Shown here: positions 17,842 through 26,512 of the stretch, in pieces
How positions within the stretch are numbered: position 1 is the stretch's first letter
Layout of the letters: each line of letters begins with the position of its first letter
NCBI RefSeq assembly: GCF_024347675.1
Contig: NZ_AP024882.1
Coordinates: forward strand, 868,001-932,000
Length of the DNA stretch: 64,000 nucleotides
DNA from: Vibrio ishigakensis
GTDB lineage: Bacteria > Pseudomonadota > Gammaproteobacteria > Enterobacterales > Vibrionaceae
Direction: 5' to 3'
Notes under the pieces: generated by a model
Seen by the model: the letters and a program-made list of their open reading frames with translations, nothing else
Databases searched by the model: none
Told to the model about the DNA's origin: nothing
Position numbers and translations under genes: made by a program

Positions 17842-19905
17842 ATGCAGTTGCAAGCTACAACCGCTGCCCAGTTTTTTCTTCAAAGTGAATATTTCGACGT
17901 TCAACTCGAGCGTGATCAGTTGATCCTTTCTGCCCGTGAAAGCAAGACCACCATCCCATTCTCAGAGTGGAGCGGCAAGACTTCGGTCAAGCGTGGCTTG
18001 ATATGGGGTAGTGTGACCTTTTACGGCTATGAGCAAGATAAAACGGTTTCTGCATGGCAAATCCAGGGATTACCTTGGACAGCGGCCAAGTCTTTAGCGC
18101 GCACTGCGGTTCAATATTATGAGAAATGGCACAGACTTCAGTGTCGTCAGCTCAATCTCTATCTGCCGAAATGGCAACAAAAGCTCGACTTACTGCGCCG
18201 TCAGCCTTCGTATCTTGCCTATTCTGAACTGCTAGCTTGGCAACAGATGGTTATCTCAGACTTAGCTGAGATGGAGATCTCCCAAGATGAGGCCGAGCAA
18301 CGTATGCCTGATGCTATGGCGGATATTCAGCGTTGGATGACAGATGACCCTGAGCTCTTAGAAGAGCGCAACGATATCTGGCTTCAGAATGAGATGCAGA
18401 ATTGGCAGGTGCTGTTTGCCCAGATTGAGAACTCGCCACTAAATACTTCACAGCAAAAAGCAGTGCTCCTAAACAATGACCATAACCTTGTACTTGCAGG
18501 TGCCGGCACGGGTAAAACTAGCGTACTGATGGCTCGCGTGGCTTATCTGCTACAAAGCCACCAAGGCCAAGCGGAAGAGATGGCATTGCTTGCTTTTGGT
18601 CGCGACGCTGCAAACGAGGTTTCAGAGCGCTTAGCCAACAAGATAGGCATTACCGCTCAGAAGGTGAATGTCAGCACCTTCCATCAGATGGCGCTCAAGA
18701 TCATCTCTGATGTGGAAGGTGGTGCCCCTGCGATCAGCTCTCTGGCTACTGAAGAGAAACAAAAGCTGCAATGGTGCGGTGTTTGGCTAAAAGAGCATTG
18801 GGTCAATGCGACAAACTTTAAGCGCTGGCAGAAACACCTCTCTCTATGGCCGATTGCTTATCTTAACGGTGATGAAGAGCTGGTTAATCAGTCAGAAAAC
18901 CCGAAACTGCTGGCTTGGCTTAATCAACAAGTTGAGCAGTTGATGACCATGAATGTGACCAAGAAAGCCATTCAGCAACAGATCATCGACCATCCAGAAT
19001 ACTCTCGCCTAAACAGCGAATTGCAACTGGCTTGGCCTGCTTATCAAGCATGGAAGCAATACCTAAAAGAGCAGAATGAGCTCGACTTCCACCTAATGAT
19101 CGAAAAGGCCACCCAGTACGTTGCCAAGAACAAGTTCAAGTCGCCTTGGCGTTTCTTAATGGTGGACGAATACCAAGATATCTCTCCTGCGCGCCTGGCA
19201 CTGCTTGAAGCCTTGGTGAATCAGCCAAGTGACAAAGGAAGACGTTCGCTATTTGCCGTGGGTGATGACTGGCAGTCTATCTATCAGTTTGCTGGCTCAG
19301 ATGTAAACCTAACCACAGAGTTTGCTATCCGTTTCCCATACTCCACTACCCATGCGCTGGATACTACTTATCGCTTTAACTCTCAGATAGCTGAGATTGC
19401 CGGTGACTTTATCACCCAAAACCCAGCTCAGCTTGCTAAAGATCTGACTGCACATAAAGAACAGAAACAAAAAGCCGTGACCGTGCTGGCAGAAGATAAG
19501 CTGGCGCGCTGCCTGGCAAGGGTTAACAACACACCGAAACCACTCAAGGTCCTTGTACTTGGTCGTACCCATAAGCAAAAGCCAGAGCAATTCGAACTGT
19601 GGCAAGAGGAATACATAAACCTTGAGTTTACCTATATGACTTGCCATTCGAGCAAGGGTAAAGAGGCGGATGTGGTTCTGATTGTTGGTGCAGACGAGAA
19701 CTTCTTCCCGATGAAAGAGCGAGCGCCGCACTTGGATGCTGCCCTTAAATCAAGTAATGAAGAATACCCATTCGCTGAAGAGCGCCGCTTGTTCTATGTA
19801 GCCATGACTCGAGCAAAGAACGAGGTGATAGTCAGCTATAGTCATCAGCCATCTCCGTTTGTCACTGAATTGCTGGAAGGCGATTACGCGATTAAGAAGA
19901 AATAA
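17842..19905 (+). CDS. helD: DNA helicase IV
   Basis: 687 residues from ATG 17842, close to E. coli HelD (684). The frame is open from 17794, but the N terminus MQLQATTAAQFF lines up with the HelD start, and AAGGA lies upstream. UvrD/Rep-type superfamily 1 motifs are visible: Walker A GAGTGKT at about 220-226, DEYQDIS (Walker B), GDDWQSIYQFAGSD, and ERRLFYVAMTRAK near the C terminus. It unwinds DNA 3' to 5' in recombination and repair. A hairpin terminator follows. Confidence 0.94.
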   Translation: MQLQATTAAQFFLQSEYFDVQLERDQLILSARESKTTIPFSEWSGKTSVKRGLIWGSVTFYGYEQDKTVSAWQIQGLPWTAAKSLARTAVQYYEKWHRLQCRQLNLYLPKWQQKLDLLRRQPSYLAYSELLAWQQMVISDLAEMEISQDEAEQRMPDAMADIQRWMTDDPELLEERNDIWLQNEMQNWQVLFAQIENSPLNTSQQKAVLLNNDHNLVLAGAGTGKTSVLMARVAYLLQSHQGQAEEMALLAFGRDAANEVSERLANKIGITAQKVNVSTFHQMALKIISDVEGGAPAISSLATEEKQKLQWCGVWLKEHWVNATNFKRWQKHLSLWPIAYLNGDEELVNQSENPKLLAWLNQQVEQLMTMNVTKKAIQQQIIDHPEYSRLNSELQLAWPAYQAWKQYLKEQNELDFHLMIEKATQYVAKNKFKSPWRFLMVDEYQDISPARLALLEALVNQPSDKGRRSLFAVGDDWQSIYQFAGSDVNLTTEFAIRFPYSTTHALDTTYRFNSQIAEIAGDFITQNPAQLAKDLTAHKEQKQKAVTVLAEDKLARCLARVNNTPKPLKVLVLGRTHKQKPEQFELWQEEYINLEFTYMTCHSSKGKEADVVLIVGADENFFPMKERAPHLDAALKSSNEEYPFAEERRLFYVAMTRAKNEVIVSYSHQPSPFVTELLEGDYAIKKK

Positions 19906-19907
19906 CA

Positions 19908-19930
19908 AAAGGGGCTTAGGCTCCTTTTTT
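19908..19930 (+). terminator. Intrinsic terminator after helD
   Basis: AGGGGC and GCTCCT pair (one G-T) around a TTAG loop, followed by six T and a few more pyrimidines, 3 bases after the helD stop. Confidence 0.8.
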
Positions 19931-19953
19931 ACCACTTAGACTTAGAGGTCATA

Positions 19954-20664
19954 ATGAAATTAGATGCGGTGCTTTGGGATTACGATGGAACCTTAGTTAA
20001 CTCTGTTCCTAAAAATATAGATATCACCAAAACTATCTTATCTATTGTTGCTCCGCATTTGACTGGAGACTTTTTACCTAAATATCTGAGAGATGAAGAT
20101 TCGTATCATGAAGCCAATCACGGAGCCAAAAATTGGCAGGAGCTCTACACCGACTACTATGGTTTGACTCATGATGAAATGATTCTTGCTGGAAGTATGT
20201 GGGCCGAGCATCAAGAGACGAATACGACCGAGGTAATACTATTCGATGGTATCAAAGATGTGATTACCGAATTCGCTATGCTTCCCCATGGTATTTGCTC
20301 ACAGAACTCTCAAAGCAACATACGTCGTGTATTAGATAACAGCGGTATTGGGAAACCGTTCAAATCTATTGTCGGCTATGATGATGTATCTAGTGGGAAC
20401 CAAAAGCCGGACGCCTTTGGTGGTATCAAATGTTTAGAGTCCATATTTGGCCATACTGATAGCCAGTGCCTCATGTATATTGGTGACCATGAAGCGGATG
20501 TTAAGTTTGCTCGGAATCTACAAAGCGCACTCGGTGATAACAGGAAAGTAATCTCAGTGGCTGCGAGCTACAGTCGCTCTGAGCCAGAATCTTGGCAATG
20601 CCAACCCGACTATACGGCACGCTCAGTACAGGATCTTTTCCAAATTATTGGAAAGTATGCGTAA
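19954..20664 (+). CDS. HAD family hydrolase
   Basis: 236 residues. The HAD motif I is clear (VLWDYDGTLVNSV, with the nucleophile Asp and general acid Asp), CSQNSQSN stands for motif II, KPDAF for motif III and YIGDHEADVKFA for motif IV. A helical cap is inserted after motif I. It is a soluble phosphatase of the phosphoglycolate-phosphatase-like subgroup; the substrate is not evident. It has its own start 24 bases after the helD terminator. Confidence 0.85.
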   Translation: MKLDAVLWDYDGTLVNSVPKNIDITKTILSIVAPHLTGDFLPKYLRDEDSYHEANHGAKNWQELYTDYYGLTHDEMILAGSMWAEHQETNTTEVILFDGIKDVITEFAMLPHGICSQNSQSNIRRVLDNSGIGKPFKSIVGYDDVSSGNQKPDAFGGIKCLESIFGHTDSQCLMYIGDHEADVKFARNLQSALGDNRKVISVAASYSRSEPESWQCQPDYTARSVQDLFQIIGKYA

Positions 20665-20706
20665 GTTTCAAAGCTTCTGTGCTTTAATAGCGCCCTTAAA
20701 ATAAGT

Positions 20707-20726
20707 GGAGCCTAAGCGCAGGCTCC
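20707..20726 (+). other. Hairpin in the leader of the DUF3622 gene
   Basis: GGAGCCT and AGGCTCC form a 7-bp perfect stem with a 6-base loop, directly before the AGAGGAAA ribosome site of the DUF3622 gene. No T-run follows. It may be the 3' end structure of the HAD mRNA or a translational control element. Confidence 0.45.
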
Positions 20727-20740
20727 CAGAGGAAATATTT

Positions 20741-20977
20741 ATGTCTGAAAATAAAAAGTTTGCGGTTCGCACCATCGAAAAACGCAATGGCTGGTGCGCG
20801 GAGATCGTTCGCCAAGTAACGGCTCGCAGAACCACAGTCTCAAAGCGTGAGATGGGCTTCGCAACAGAAGCTGAAGCACAAGCTTGGGGCGAGAAAGAGC
20901 TAGAAAACTTTGTGAAGAATCAGGTTGAGCGTAACAAGCGTAAAGCACAGGAGCGTAGCGCTCGAGGTTCTGAATAG
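20741..20977 (+). CDS. DUF3622 domain protein
   Basis: 78 residues from ATG 20741 with AGAGGAAA upstream; the longer frame from 20705 would start inside the leader hairpin. The sequence is small, basic and soluble: FAVRTIEKRNGWCAEIVRQV, then charged helices with many Lys, Arg and Glu. I recognise it as DUF3622, a small family seen mainly in Vibrionaceae, function unknown. The strong intrinsic terminator after it marks a single-gene unit. Confidence 0.8.
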   Translation: MSENKKFAVRTIEKRNGWCAEIVRQVTARRTTVSKREMGFATEAEAQAWGEKELENFVKNQVERNKRKAQERSARGSE

Positions 20978-21024
20978 TAATGCATCAAGGCGCTTTGCTG
21001 TGAGTCGTTAATAAGAATATCTAT

Positions 21025-21047
21025 AAAAGGGCTTAGGCCCTTTTTTT
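21025..21047 (+). terminator. Intrinsic terminator after the DUF3622 gene
   Basis: AAAAGGGC and GCCCTTTT form a perfect 8-bp stem with a TTAG loop, followed by further T residues. Confidence 0.85.
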
Positions 21048-21179
21048 GTAGCTACAGAACTGAGTAGCCTACGTTGAAGTACATTGTTTCAAGAACTTGA
21101 ACTAGGTCCGTTAAGTGAGAGTTAACTGCTTTAGAATCATTGCCATAGTCAAATCATGGAATAACAAGCAGATTTTCAA

Positions 21180-22250
21180 ATGGATAGCAGTAAATCAAAT
21201 ATAGCGGATTCGAATGGTAATAAACTCAGTCTTGGTGTGGTTGGCCTGACCCATACCCATGTGCACTGGTTGTTTGAAAGCGAGCGAAGAGGCGAGTTCG
21301 AAGTCGTTGGTATCACAGAGCCAAACAGGGACTTAGCTCAGTCTTATGCCGAGCAGTATGGCTTCGACATGGCTTTAGTTTTTGATGATATGAATAGCAT
21401 GCTGGAGCATGGCTCACCAGAGGCTATTGCCGCATTTGGAAGCATCTATGAGCATTTGGAAGTCGTTGAGTGTGCGGCGCCCCTAGGTATCCATGTCATG
21501 GTTGAAAAGCCTCTTGCGGTGAGTATGGAGCACGCCAATAAAATGCATGAGTTAGCGGTGAAGCACGATATTCATTTGCTGACCAACTATGAGACGACCT
21601 GGTATCCAACAAATCACAAAGCCGATTCGGTCCTTTCGCAGGGCAGTATAGGGCAACTGCGCAAGGCCGTTATTTGTGATGGTCACCAAGGCCCAGCAAA
21701 GCTAGGTGTAAATAAAGAATTTCTTGATTGGTTAATCGACCCTGAACAAAACGGTGGCGGAGCCATCACAGACTTTGGTTGCTATGGTGCGAATCTAATG
21801 ACTTGGCTGACAAAGGGCGAACGACCAGTTTCAGTGACCGCGATAACGCAACACTTTCAGCCTGAAGATTATCCAGATGTGGATGACGAGTCGTTGATCA
21901 TCCTTAAGTACAAAAATGCCAATGCTGTGATTATGGGTTCTTGGAACTGGCCGTTCCCGCGCAAGGATATGGAGCTTTTTGGTACACAGGGTAAGCTTGT
22001 CGCACACGACAAAGAGTGCATCGACATCGATTACTTAGACGCAGATGGTGTCGATAAAAATGAGGCTTTGTCGCTATCAGAACGCCCTGTACCTCTTGAT
22101 GACCCATTCAGTTATTTCAAAGCTGTAATTCGAGGTGAGATTGAGTGTCAGCCACATGATTTGTCAGCACTTGAGAACAATATGCTGGTGGTAGAGATTC
22201 TGGATGCGGCTCGCGAGAGCGCAAAGACAGGTCGAACAATCACTTTATAG
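21180..22250 (+). CDS. Gfo/Idh/MocA family oxidoreductase
   Basis: 356 residues. The N-terminal Rossmann fold begins LGVVGLTHTHVHWLF, with GLTHTHVH in place of the usual GxGxxG; the family EKPL signature is at about residue 104. The C-terminal half (TDFGCYGANLMTWLT) fits the sugar-binding beta-sheet domain. It would be an NAD(P)-dependent dehydrogenase acting on a sugar, inositol or similar polyol. No sugar genes flank it, so the substrate is unknown. The Shine-Dalgarno is weak, and a strong bidirectional terminator follows. Confidence 0.87.
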   Translation: MDSSKSNIADSNGNKLSLGVVGLTHTHVHWLFESERRGEFEVVGITEPNRDLAQSYAEQYGFDMALVFDDMNSMLEHGSPEAIAAFGSIYEHLEVVECAAPLGIHVMVEKPLAVSMEHANKMHELAVKHDIHLLTNYETTWYPTNHKADSVLSQGSIGQLRKAVICDGHQGPAKLGVNKEFLDWLIDPEQNGGGAITDFGCYGANLMTWLTKGERPVSVTAITQHFQPEDYPDVDDESLIILKYKNANAVIMGSWNWPFPRKDMELFGTQGKLVAHDKECIDIDYLDADGVDKNEALSLSERPVPLDDPFSYFKAVIRGEIECQPHDLSALENNMLVVEILDAARESAKTGRTITL

Positions 22251-22276
22251 AGGGCTCATTAACTGCCAAGACAACT

Positions 22277-22300
22277 AAGCCCCGAATTATCGGGGCTTTT
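22277..22300. terminator. Bidirectional terminator between convergent genes
   Basis: AGCCCCGA and TCGGGGCT pair perfectly around ATTA, followed by TTTT on the plus strand, between the oxidoreductase and the convergent pqiC gene. Confidence 0.8.
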
Positions 22301-22327
22301 GTGTTTAGTGGTGACGCTGAATAGTAA

Positions 22328-22816
22328 CTAGTTTGCTTGTTGCTGAATATCAGCCAGTAAACTAGTTAAGCCTTGAGATAGAGCTGTCACCAAAGCCGGA
22401 TACCCGTCCTCAGCTAACGGCTCTTCAATATCAAACTCCCCATGCTTTTCGCCCAGTTGCCAGCTACCTTTCAGCTCTGCATTACCGGTATATGAGCCAT
22501 TAAAGCGCTCAAACTCGATTTCAAGCATGGGTGCGTCTGTTGTGTGTGGCATCTGATACTGTTCAACTTTGTCTTTCACCAACTCTCTCAGGTTGTCAGC
22601 CCAAACGTTGCGGTTAGCGACTCTGATTTCAGTTTCTGACAAACGATATACAATCCCAGGGCCTTGCAGATAGCTAGGCATCTTGATGCTGACGCTATCA
22701 AACACCAACTCTGTTGAAGGCTCAGTGCTCGGTAGGAGATAGGTCTTTGTCTCGTTAGATCCGCCACTGCTGCAACCGGCTAGGAGAAACGCTAATACTA
22801 GAATCCATTTCTTCAT
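22328..22816 (-). CDS. pqiC: PqiC-type outer-membrane lipoprotein
   Basis: 162 residues with a lipoprotein signal (LAFLLAGC, lipidated Cys at about 15). The body (TKTYLLPS... and VANRNVWADNLRELV) matches ABC-type transport auxiliary lipoproteins of the PqiC family. It forms the outer-membrane end of the PqiABC trans-envelope system. The start overlaps the stop of pqiB by one base (TAATG). Confidence 0.88.
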   Translation of the reverse strand: MKKWILVLAFLLAGCSSGGSNETKTYLLPSTEPSTELVFDSVSIKMPSYLQGPGIVYRLSETEIRVANRNVWADNLRELVKDKVEQYQMPHTTDAPMLEIEFERFNGSYTGNAELKGSWQLGEKHGEFDIEEPLAEDGYPALVTALSQGLTSLLADIQQQAN

Positions 22817-24453
22817 TATTTATCTCCTCGGGTTGGAATTGGGTCTGGCTTGCCATCATCGCCAAAGACAAGGGCGTTTGGCTTCTCATTTACTTTTTTC
22901 AGCACAGGTTCTAGCTGTTGCATTACTTGCTCTAGCTCGGTAACCGCGCTTTGTAGCTGTTGATACATAGGTGAGTTGGCATCAAATCCAGCAAGGGTGG
23001 TTTGCAGCTGCTCTAGGCTCTGATTAAGCTCTGCTGGGATCTCTTTTGTTTCAGGGTCTGCAAGAATAGCCTCAAGGTCTTGAGCTACCTTATCTGCGGA
23101 GTTGAGCGTGCTTTGAGCTGCTCTTAGGGTGCCATTGAGGCTGTTCACAGTGTCCTCAAGGGGCAAGCCATTGACCTTGTCTAAAAACTCACTGATTTGA
23201 CGTTGGATCTGGGCAAATCCACCGGCGATAACAGGAATGACTTCATAGCCAAGGAATTCCTCTATTTTTCCTTCACCGACATCCTCATAGAAATCTAGGT
23301 CAACAAATAGGGCGCCTGTGACTAGGTTCCCTGTCTTAAGTGTGCCCCTCAGGCCTTGTGCTATTTGGTATTCGAGCCTTTCTTTAAACTGCTTTAGGTT
23401 GGTTTGACGCAATACCTCTGAAACACGTTCAACCTCGATGCGGATTAAGACAGGGATACGCTTACTTAAGGTGCCATCTCCCGAGATTGGAAGGGGCAGC
23501 GGAACGGTTTCTACCGTACCTATGCGCACACCTCGATACTCTACAGGTGCACCTGCTCTTAGTCCTCTGACTGACTCTTCAAACAACATTACGAAGTGCA
23601 AGAAGTCAGAGTATTTATGCTCGACCACGTCTGTGTAGTCTTCAAACAGCTTGAACTCTTGCATACTGGTTTTCATCTGCGTGCCTGCTTCAATGTTTTC
23701 CGGAACATCAAAGGCGACACCGCCAGTGAGTACTGTCTCTAGCGAGCCGACTTTCACGTTAAATCCGCTTGCGTTCAACTTCACATCGATACCTGACTCT
23801 AGCCAGAACTGGGTTCTCTCGAACACTAGGCTATCGTAAGGTGCAAAGATAAACAGCTGATACTTGGCGAGGCGGTTTTCATAGTCGTAGCTGGTTTTTT
23901 CTACTCGACCTACGGTAAAACCGTGGTGCAGGACAGGCTCTCCAACGCTTAGCTTGTTTGCTTCGCTATGAGTTAAAACAACACGTATGCCTTTAGCATC
24001 AGGGCTGGCAACTGGAGGTAGATCTAGCACCTCAAATTCAAGCTTTTGGTTGTTCGAAAGCCCTGGCTTGAGCCTGATATAAGAACCAGATAGCAAGGTC
24101 TCTAGGCCTGATATACCACTAGCGCCTATATGGGGCTCAACGATCCAGAACTGCGAGTCTTCACGCAACATGCGCTCAGCCTGCTTATTTATCTGAGCCT
24201 TGGCAATAATGTGGTCGTAGTTCTCACTCAAACGCACTTTAGTGATAGTACCAACGGTAACGTTGCGCGCTTTAATCTCGGTTTTGCCTGCGACTATGCC
24301 AGAGGCGTCAGACAAGATGAGCGTCACTTCCGGACCTCGGCTGTTTATATATTGAAACAGCATCCAGATACCCATGCCGAAGGCAAGTATGGGCACTATC
24401 CAAACTGGGGAGAGGCCTTTGCGTTTCTTGATACTTGCTTGAGAATTTTCCAT
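22816..24453 (-). CDS. pqiB: PqiB, MCE-domain lipid-transport tunnel protein
   Basis: 545 residues with one N-terminal membrane helix (SPVWIVPILAFGMGIWMLF) and MCE domains starting near residues 38, 155 and 285, each with a V-x-hydrophobic-G-x-V pattern such as IKARNVTVGTITKV and VEYRGVRIGTVETV. A long helical C terminus follows. This is the layout of PqiB, whose rings form a tunnel across the periplasm for lipids. Its neighbours pqiA and pqiC complete the system. Confidence 0.93.
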   Translation of the reverse strand: MENSQASIKKRKGLSPVWIVPILAFGMGIWMLFQYINSRGPEVTLILSDASGIVAGKTEIKARNVTVGTITKVRLSENYDHIIAKAQINKQAERMLREDSQFWIVEPHIGASGISGLETLLSGSYIRLKPGLSNNQKLEFEVLDLPPVASPDAKGIRVVLTHSEANKLSVGEPVLHHGFTVGRVEKTSYDYENRLAKYQLFIFAPYDSLVFERTQFWLESGIDVKLNASGFNVKVGSLETVLTGGVAFDVPENIEAGTQMKTSMQEFKLFEDYTDVVEHKYSDFLHFVMLFEESVRGLRAGAPVEYRGVRIGTVETVPLPLPISGDGTLSKRIPVLIRIEVERVSEVLRQTNLKQFKERLEYQIAQGLRGTLKTGNLVTGALFVDLDFYEDVGEGKIEEFLGYEVIPVIAGGFAQIQRQISEFLDKVNGLPLEDTVNSLNGTLRAAQSTLNSADKVAQDLEAILADPETKEIPAELNQSLEQLQTTLAGFDANSPMYQQLQSAVTELEQVMQQLEPVLKKVNEKPNALVFGDDGKPDPIPTRGDK

Positions 24454-24465
24454 GTATATTTCCCT

Positions 24466-25701
24466 TTAGCGCCACATCATACGAGAGTCGAAGATCATGG
24501 CTGACAACATGGTGAATATGACCACAGCAGCAAATGAGAGCGCCGCAGGGCCGGGATAGATGGCCATCAGGCCTTCTAGTTGAACTAGAGCCACCAAGAT
24601 GGCGACCACGAAGATATCTATCATCGACCAACGGCCAATGAATTCGGTTATGCGATAAACCTTAAGAAAGCGGTACGATTCTGAATGAGGCATGTTCCTC
24701 ACTCGCTTGGCGTTCCAGTAGAGGTAGGCAAGGGCGAACATCTTGGCCATCGGAATGAAGATGCTAGCGAAGAAAATCACTGCCGCTATAGGATAAGAGC
24801 CCATATTCCACAGCAAGATCACACCGCCCATGATGGTAGAACCTTCTGCGTGACCGAAAGCAGAGGTGTACATCATCGGATAGAGGTTTGCTGGCACGTA
24901 GAAAATGATAGAGGTGAGTAGGAGGGCCCAAACCAACTGCAGATTATTCTCTGGCTCGAATCTAAGCAGATGTGCATGACAGCGCTGACAATGATGTGTG
25001 TAGACGCTGTAGTCGTGGATAAGGCCACATACATGACACGCCAGGTGTTCTTTTTGTTGGAATACACTTCCGCTTAAGGCTTGTTTGGATTCGCTTACTG
25101 GGAATAGCTGGCTCCAAACCCAGTGTAGATCTGAGATGGCAATAGTTTTTACCACCAGAACCGTAAACACGGTAAACGCCCAAAAGGAGATCCCCATTGA
25201 GACCTCCGCCAAGGAGGCAATCTTAACTAGGCTCACCAGAACGCCAATAAGAAACACATCCACCATCAGCCACGGCTTTATTCTCGAGAGACTCTTAAGT
25301 ATCCCTTTTTGAACACTTTTGTACTTGTTCCCAAGCCTTGCAAAAGAGATGCAAGAATAAAGATAAAGTACGCAAACTAAATAGATACCTGGCAGGATGA
25401 GAACAGACGCGAGTAGGATAAACCCGAGAGCCGTGTTATCGAAGGTGCTGAGCACCTCTGCGGATTGATAGAGACTGATTTCCTGCGAGATCCCCTGAAC
25501 ACTGAATGACATAAAGGGATATGCAAGGCTTGCCACAAAGGCGATAAGACTCGCCAGTGCATAGCTGATTGGGCCATGTACTGGGTCTGTATCTGAGCTG
25601 AGTAGGTGATGATGACAGCGAGGGCAGGTGGCGTGTTCACCTGGGTTTAGTTCCGAGACTTCACTGGCCATTCCACATTCATGGCAAGACAACACTGGCA
25701 C
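24466..25701 (-). CDS. pqiA: PqiA, paraquat-inducible inner-membrane protein
   Basis: 411 residues made of two similar halves, each with a zinc-ribbon-like Cys pair (CHECGMASE...CPRCHHHL and CHVCGLIHD...CQRCHAHL) followed by four membrane helices. This duplication is the PqiA family hallmark. It is the inner-membrane partner of PqiB. First gene of pqiABC; 12 bases separate it from pqiB. In E. coli the operon responds to oxidants and envelope stress; no clear operator was identified here. Confidence 0.93.
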   Translation of the reverse strand: MPVLSCHECGMASEVSELNPGEHATCPRCHHHLLSSDTDPVHGPISYALASLIAFVASLAYPFMSFSVQGISQEISLYQSAEVLSTFDNTALGFILLASVLILPGIYLVCVLYLYSCISFARLGNKYKSVQKGILKSLSRIKPWLMVDVFLIGVLVSLVKIASLAEVSMGISFWAFTVFTVLVVKTIAISDLHWVWSQLFPVSESKQALSGSVFQQKEHLACHVCGLIHDYSVYTHHCQRCHAHLLRFEPENNLQLVWALLLTSIIFYVPANLYPMMYTSAFGHAEGSTIMGGVILLWNMGSYPIAAVIFFASIFIPMAKMFALAYLYWNAKRVRNMPHSESYRFLKVYRITEFIGRWSMIDIFVVAILVALVQLEGLMAIYPGPAALSFAAVVIFTMLSAMIFDSRMMWR

Positions 25702-25746
25702 GGTTAAGAGGCTCTCCTTGTCCTTTTCACTAGCGCATTAAAACTG

Positions 25747-25778
25747 AAAAATGCAGGCGCGCGTTTTCGCACCTGCAT
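25747..25778 (-). terminator. Hairpin terminator after the DUF3299 gene
   Basis: On the minus strand ATGCAGG and CCTGCAT form the base of a GC-rich stem extended by GCG/CGC pairs around an AAAA loop, followed by a short T-run. It separates the DUF3299 gene from pqiA. Confidence 0.7.
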
Positions 25779-25797
25779 CCTATAAACATAGACTTAT

Positions 25798-26430
25798 CTA
25801 TTGATAATCAACAACTTTTGATGCGTTTAAGGCATAGCCCATTGTGATATCGCTCGCACCATCCACGATATAGATGTTCTCTGTTTTTAATTCTGAGCTG
25901 ATGGTTCCTTCAACCCAGACCGGATACTGAACGGTTCTCATCTCATACCCTTCAGGATAAGACACGCGAACGATCTGATTGGCCGGTGGTGGAGGCATGT
26001 GTATACAAGCGCCCGCAACAGGAACCAACAGAAATTCGGTTGCGACCATGGCATCTTTAAATTCGATAGGAACGAGGAAACCCGGGATGCGCACCTTGGT
26101 ACCATCGAACTCAGTGGTGATGGTCTCAGCCGCTTTCTTCTGTGATGCGATATAGTCAGCGCGAAGTTGCAGTAGCTCATCGGCATCGACGTTTTCTTTC
26201 TTTAGTTCCGCCTTTATCTCTTCAATGCGTTCGGCATCACGAGGATTGCTAGAGTGCATCAGGGTAAAGATGCGTTGCAGTTTAAGCTTGTGCTCATACG
26301 ACAACTCTGGGAGCGTGATGTGCGTTTGAGCCACTTCTGGCCTTAGGTTCTGCCAATCCAGAGTAACAGGCTCGCTGGCAAAACAAGTAAAGGACCATAA
26401 CGCTATTAATGTGGTGATAATTCTTTTCAA
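25798..26430 (-). CDS. DUF3299 family secreted protein
   Basis: 210 residues with a short signal peptide (MKRIITTLIALWSFTCFA). The C-terminal half has VRIPGFLVPIEF, then GACIHMPPPPANQIV, which I recognise as DUF3299. The Cys-x-His plus prolines suggest a metal site, not demonstrated. The middle part (about 55-100) is strongly charged and helical. It is probably periplasmic. It stands upstream of pqiA but separated by a terminator, so it is likely a separate transcript. Confidence 0.78.
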   Translation of the reverse strand: MKRIITTLIALWSFTCFASEPVTLDWQNLRPEVAQTHITLPELSYEHKLKLQRIFTLMHSSNPRDAERIEEIKAELKKENVDADELLQLRADYIASQKKAAETITTEFDGTKVRIPGFLVPIEFKDAMVATEFLLVPVAGACIHMPPPPANQIVRVSYPEGYEMRTVQYPVWVEGTISSELKTENIYIVDGASDITMGYALNASKVVDYQ

Positions 26431-26473
26431 ACTGTGTGTCCTTACATCGAGTTCAAAACATCTGAACTAAGGC

Positions 26474-26502
26474 AGACCCACCAACTCGTGACTGGTGGGT
26501 CT
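26474..26502. other. Strong hairpin after the amidohydrolase gene
   Basis: AGACCCACCA and TGGTGGGTCT form a 10-bp perfect stem with a 9-base loop, 10 bases after the amidohydrolase stop. Neither side has a proper T-run, so it may be a weak terminator or an mRNA 3' stabiliser. Confidence 0.55.
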
Positions 26503-26512
26503 GTTTACCTAG

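Noticed and set aside
24130..24504. Open frame of 124 codons on the plus strand
   Set aside because: It lies fully opposite pqiB and pqiA, both convincing genes, and has no Shine-Dalgarno or family resemblance.
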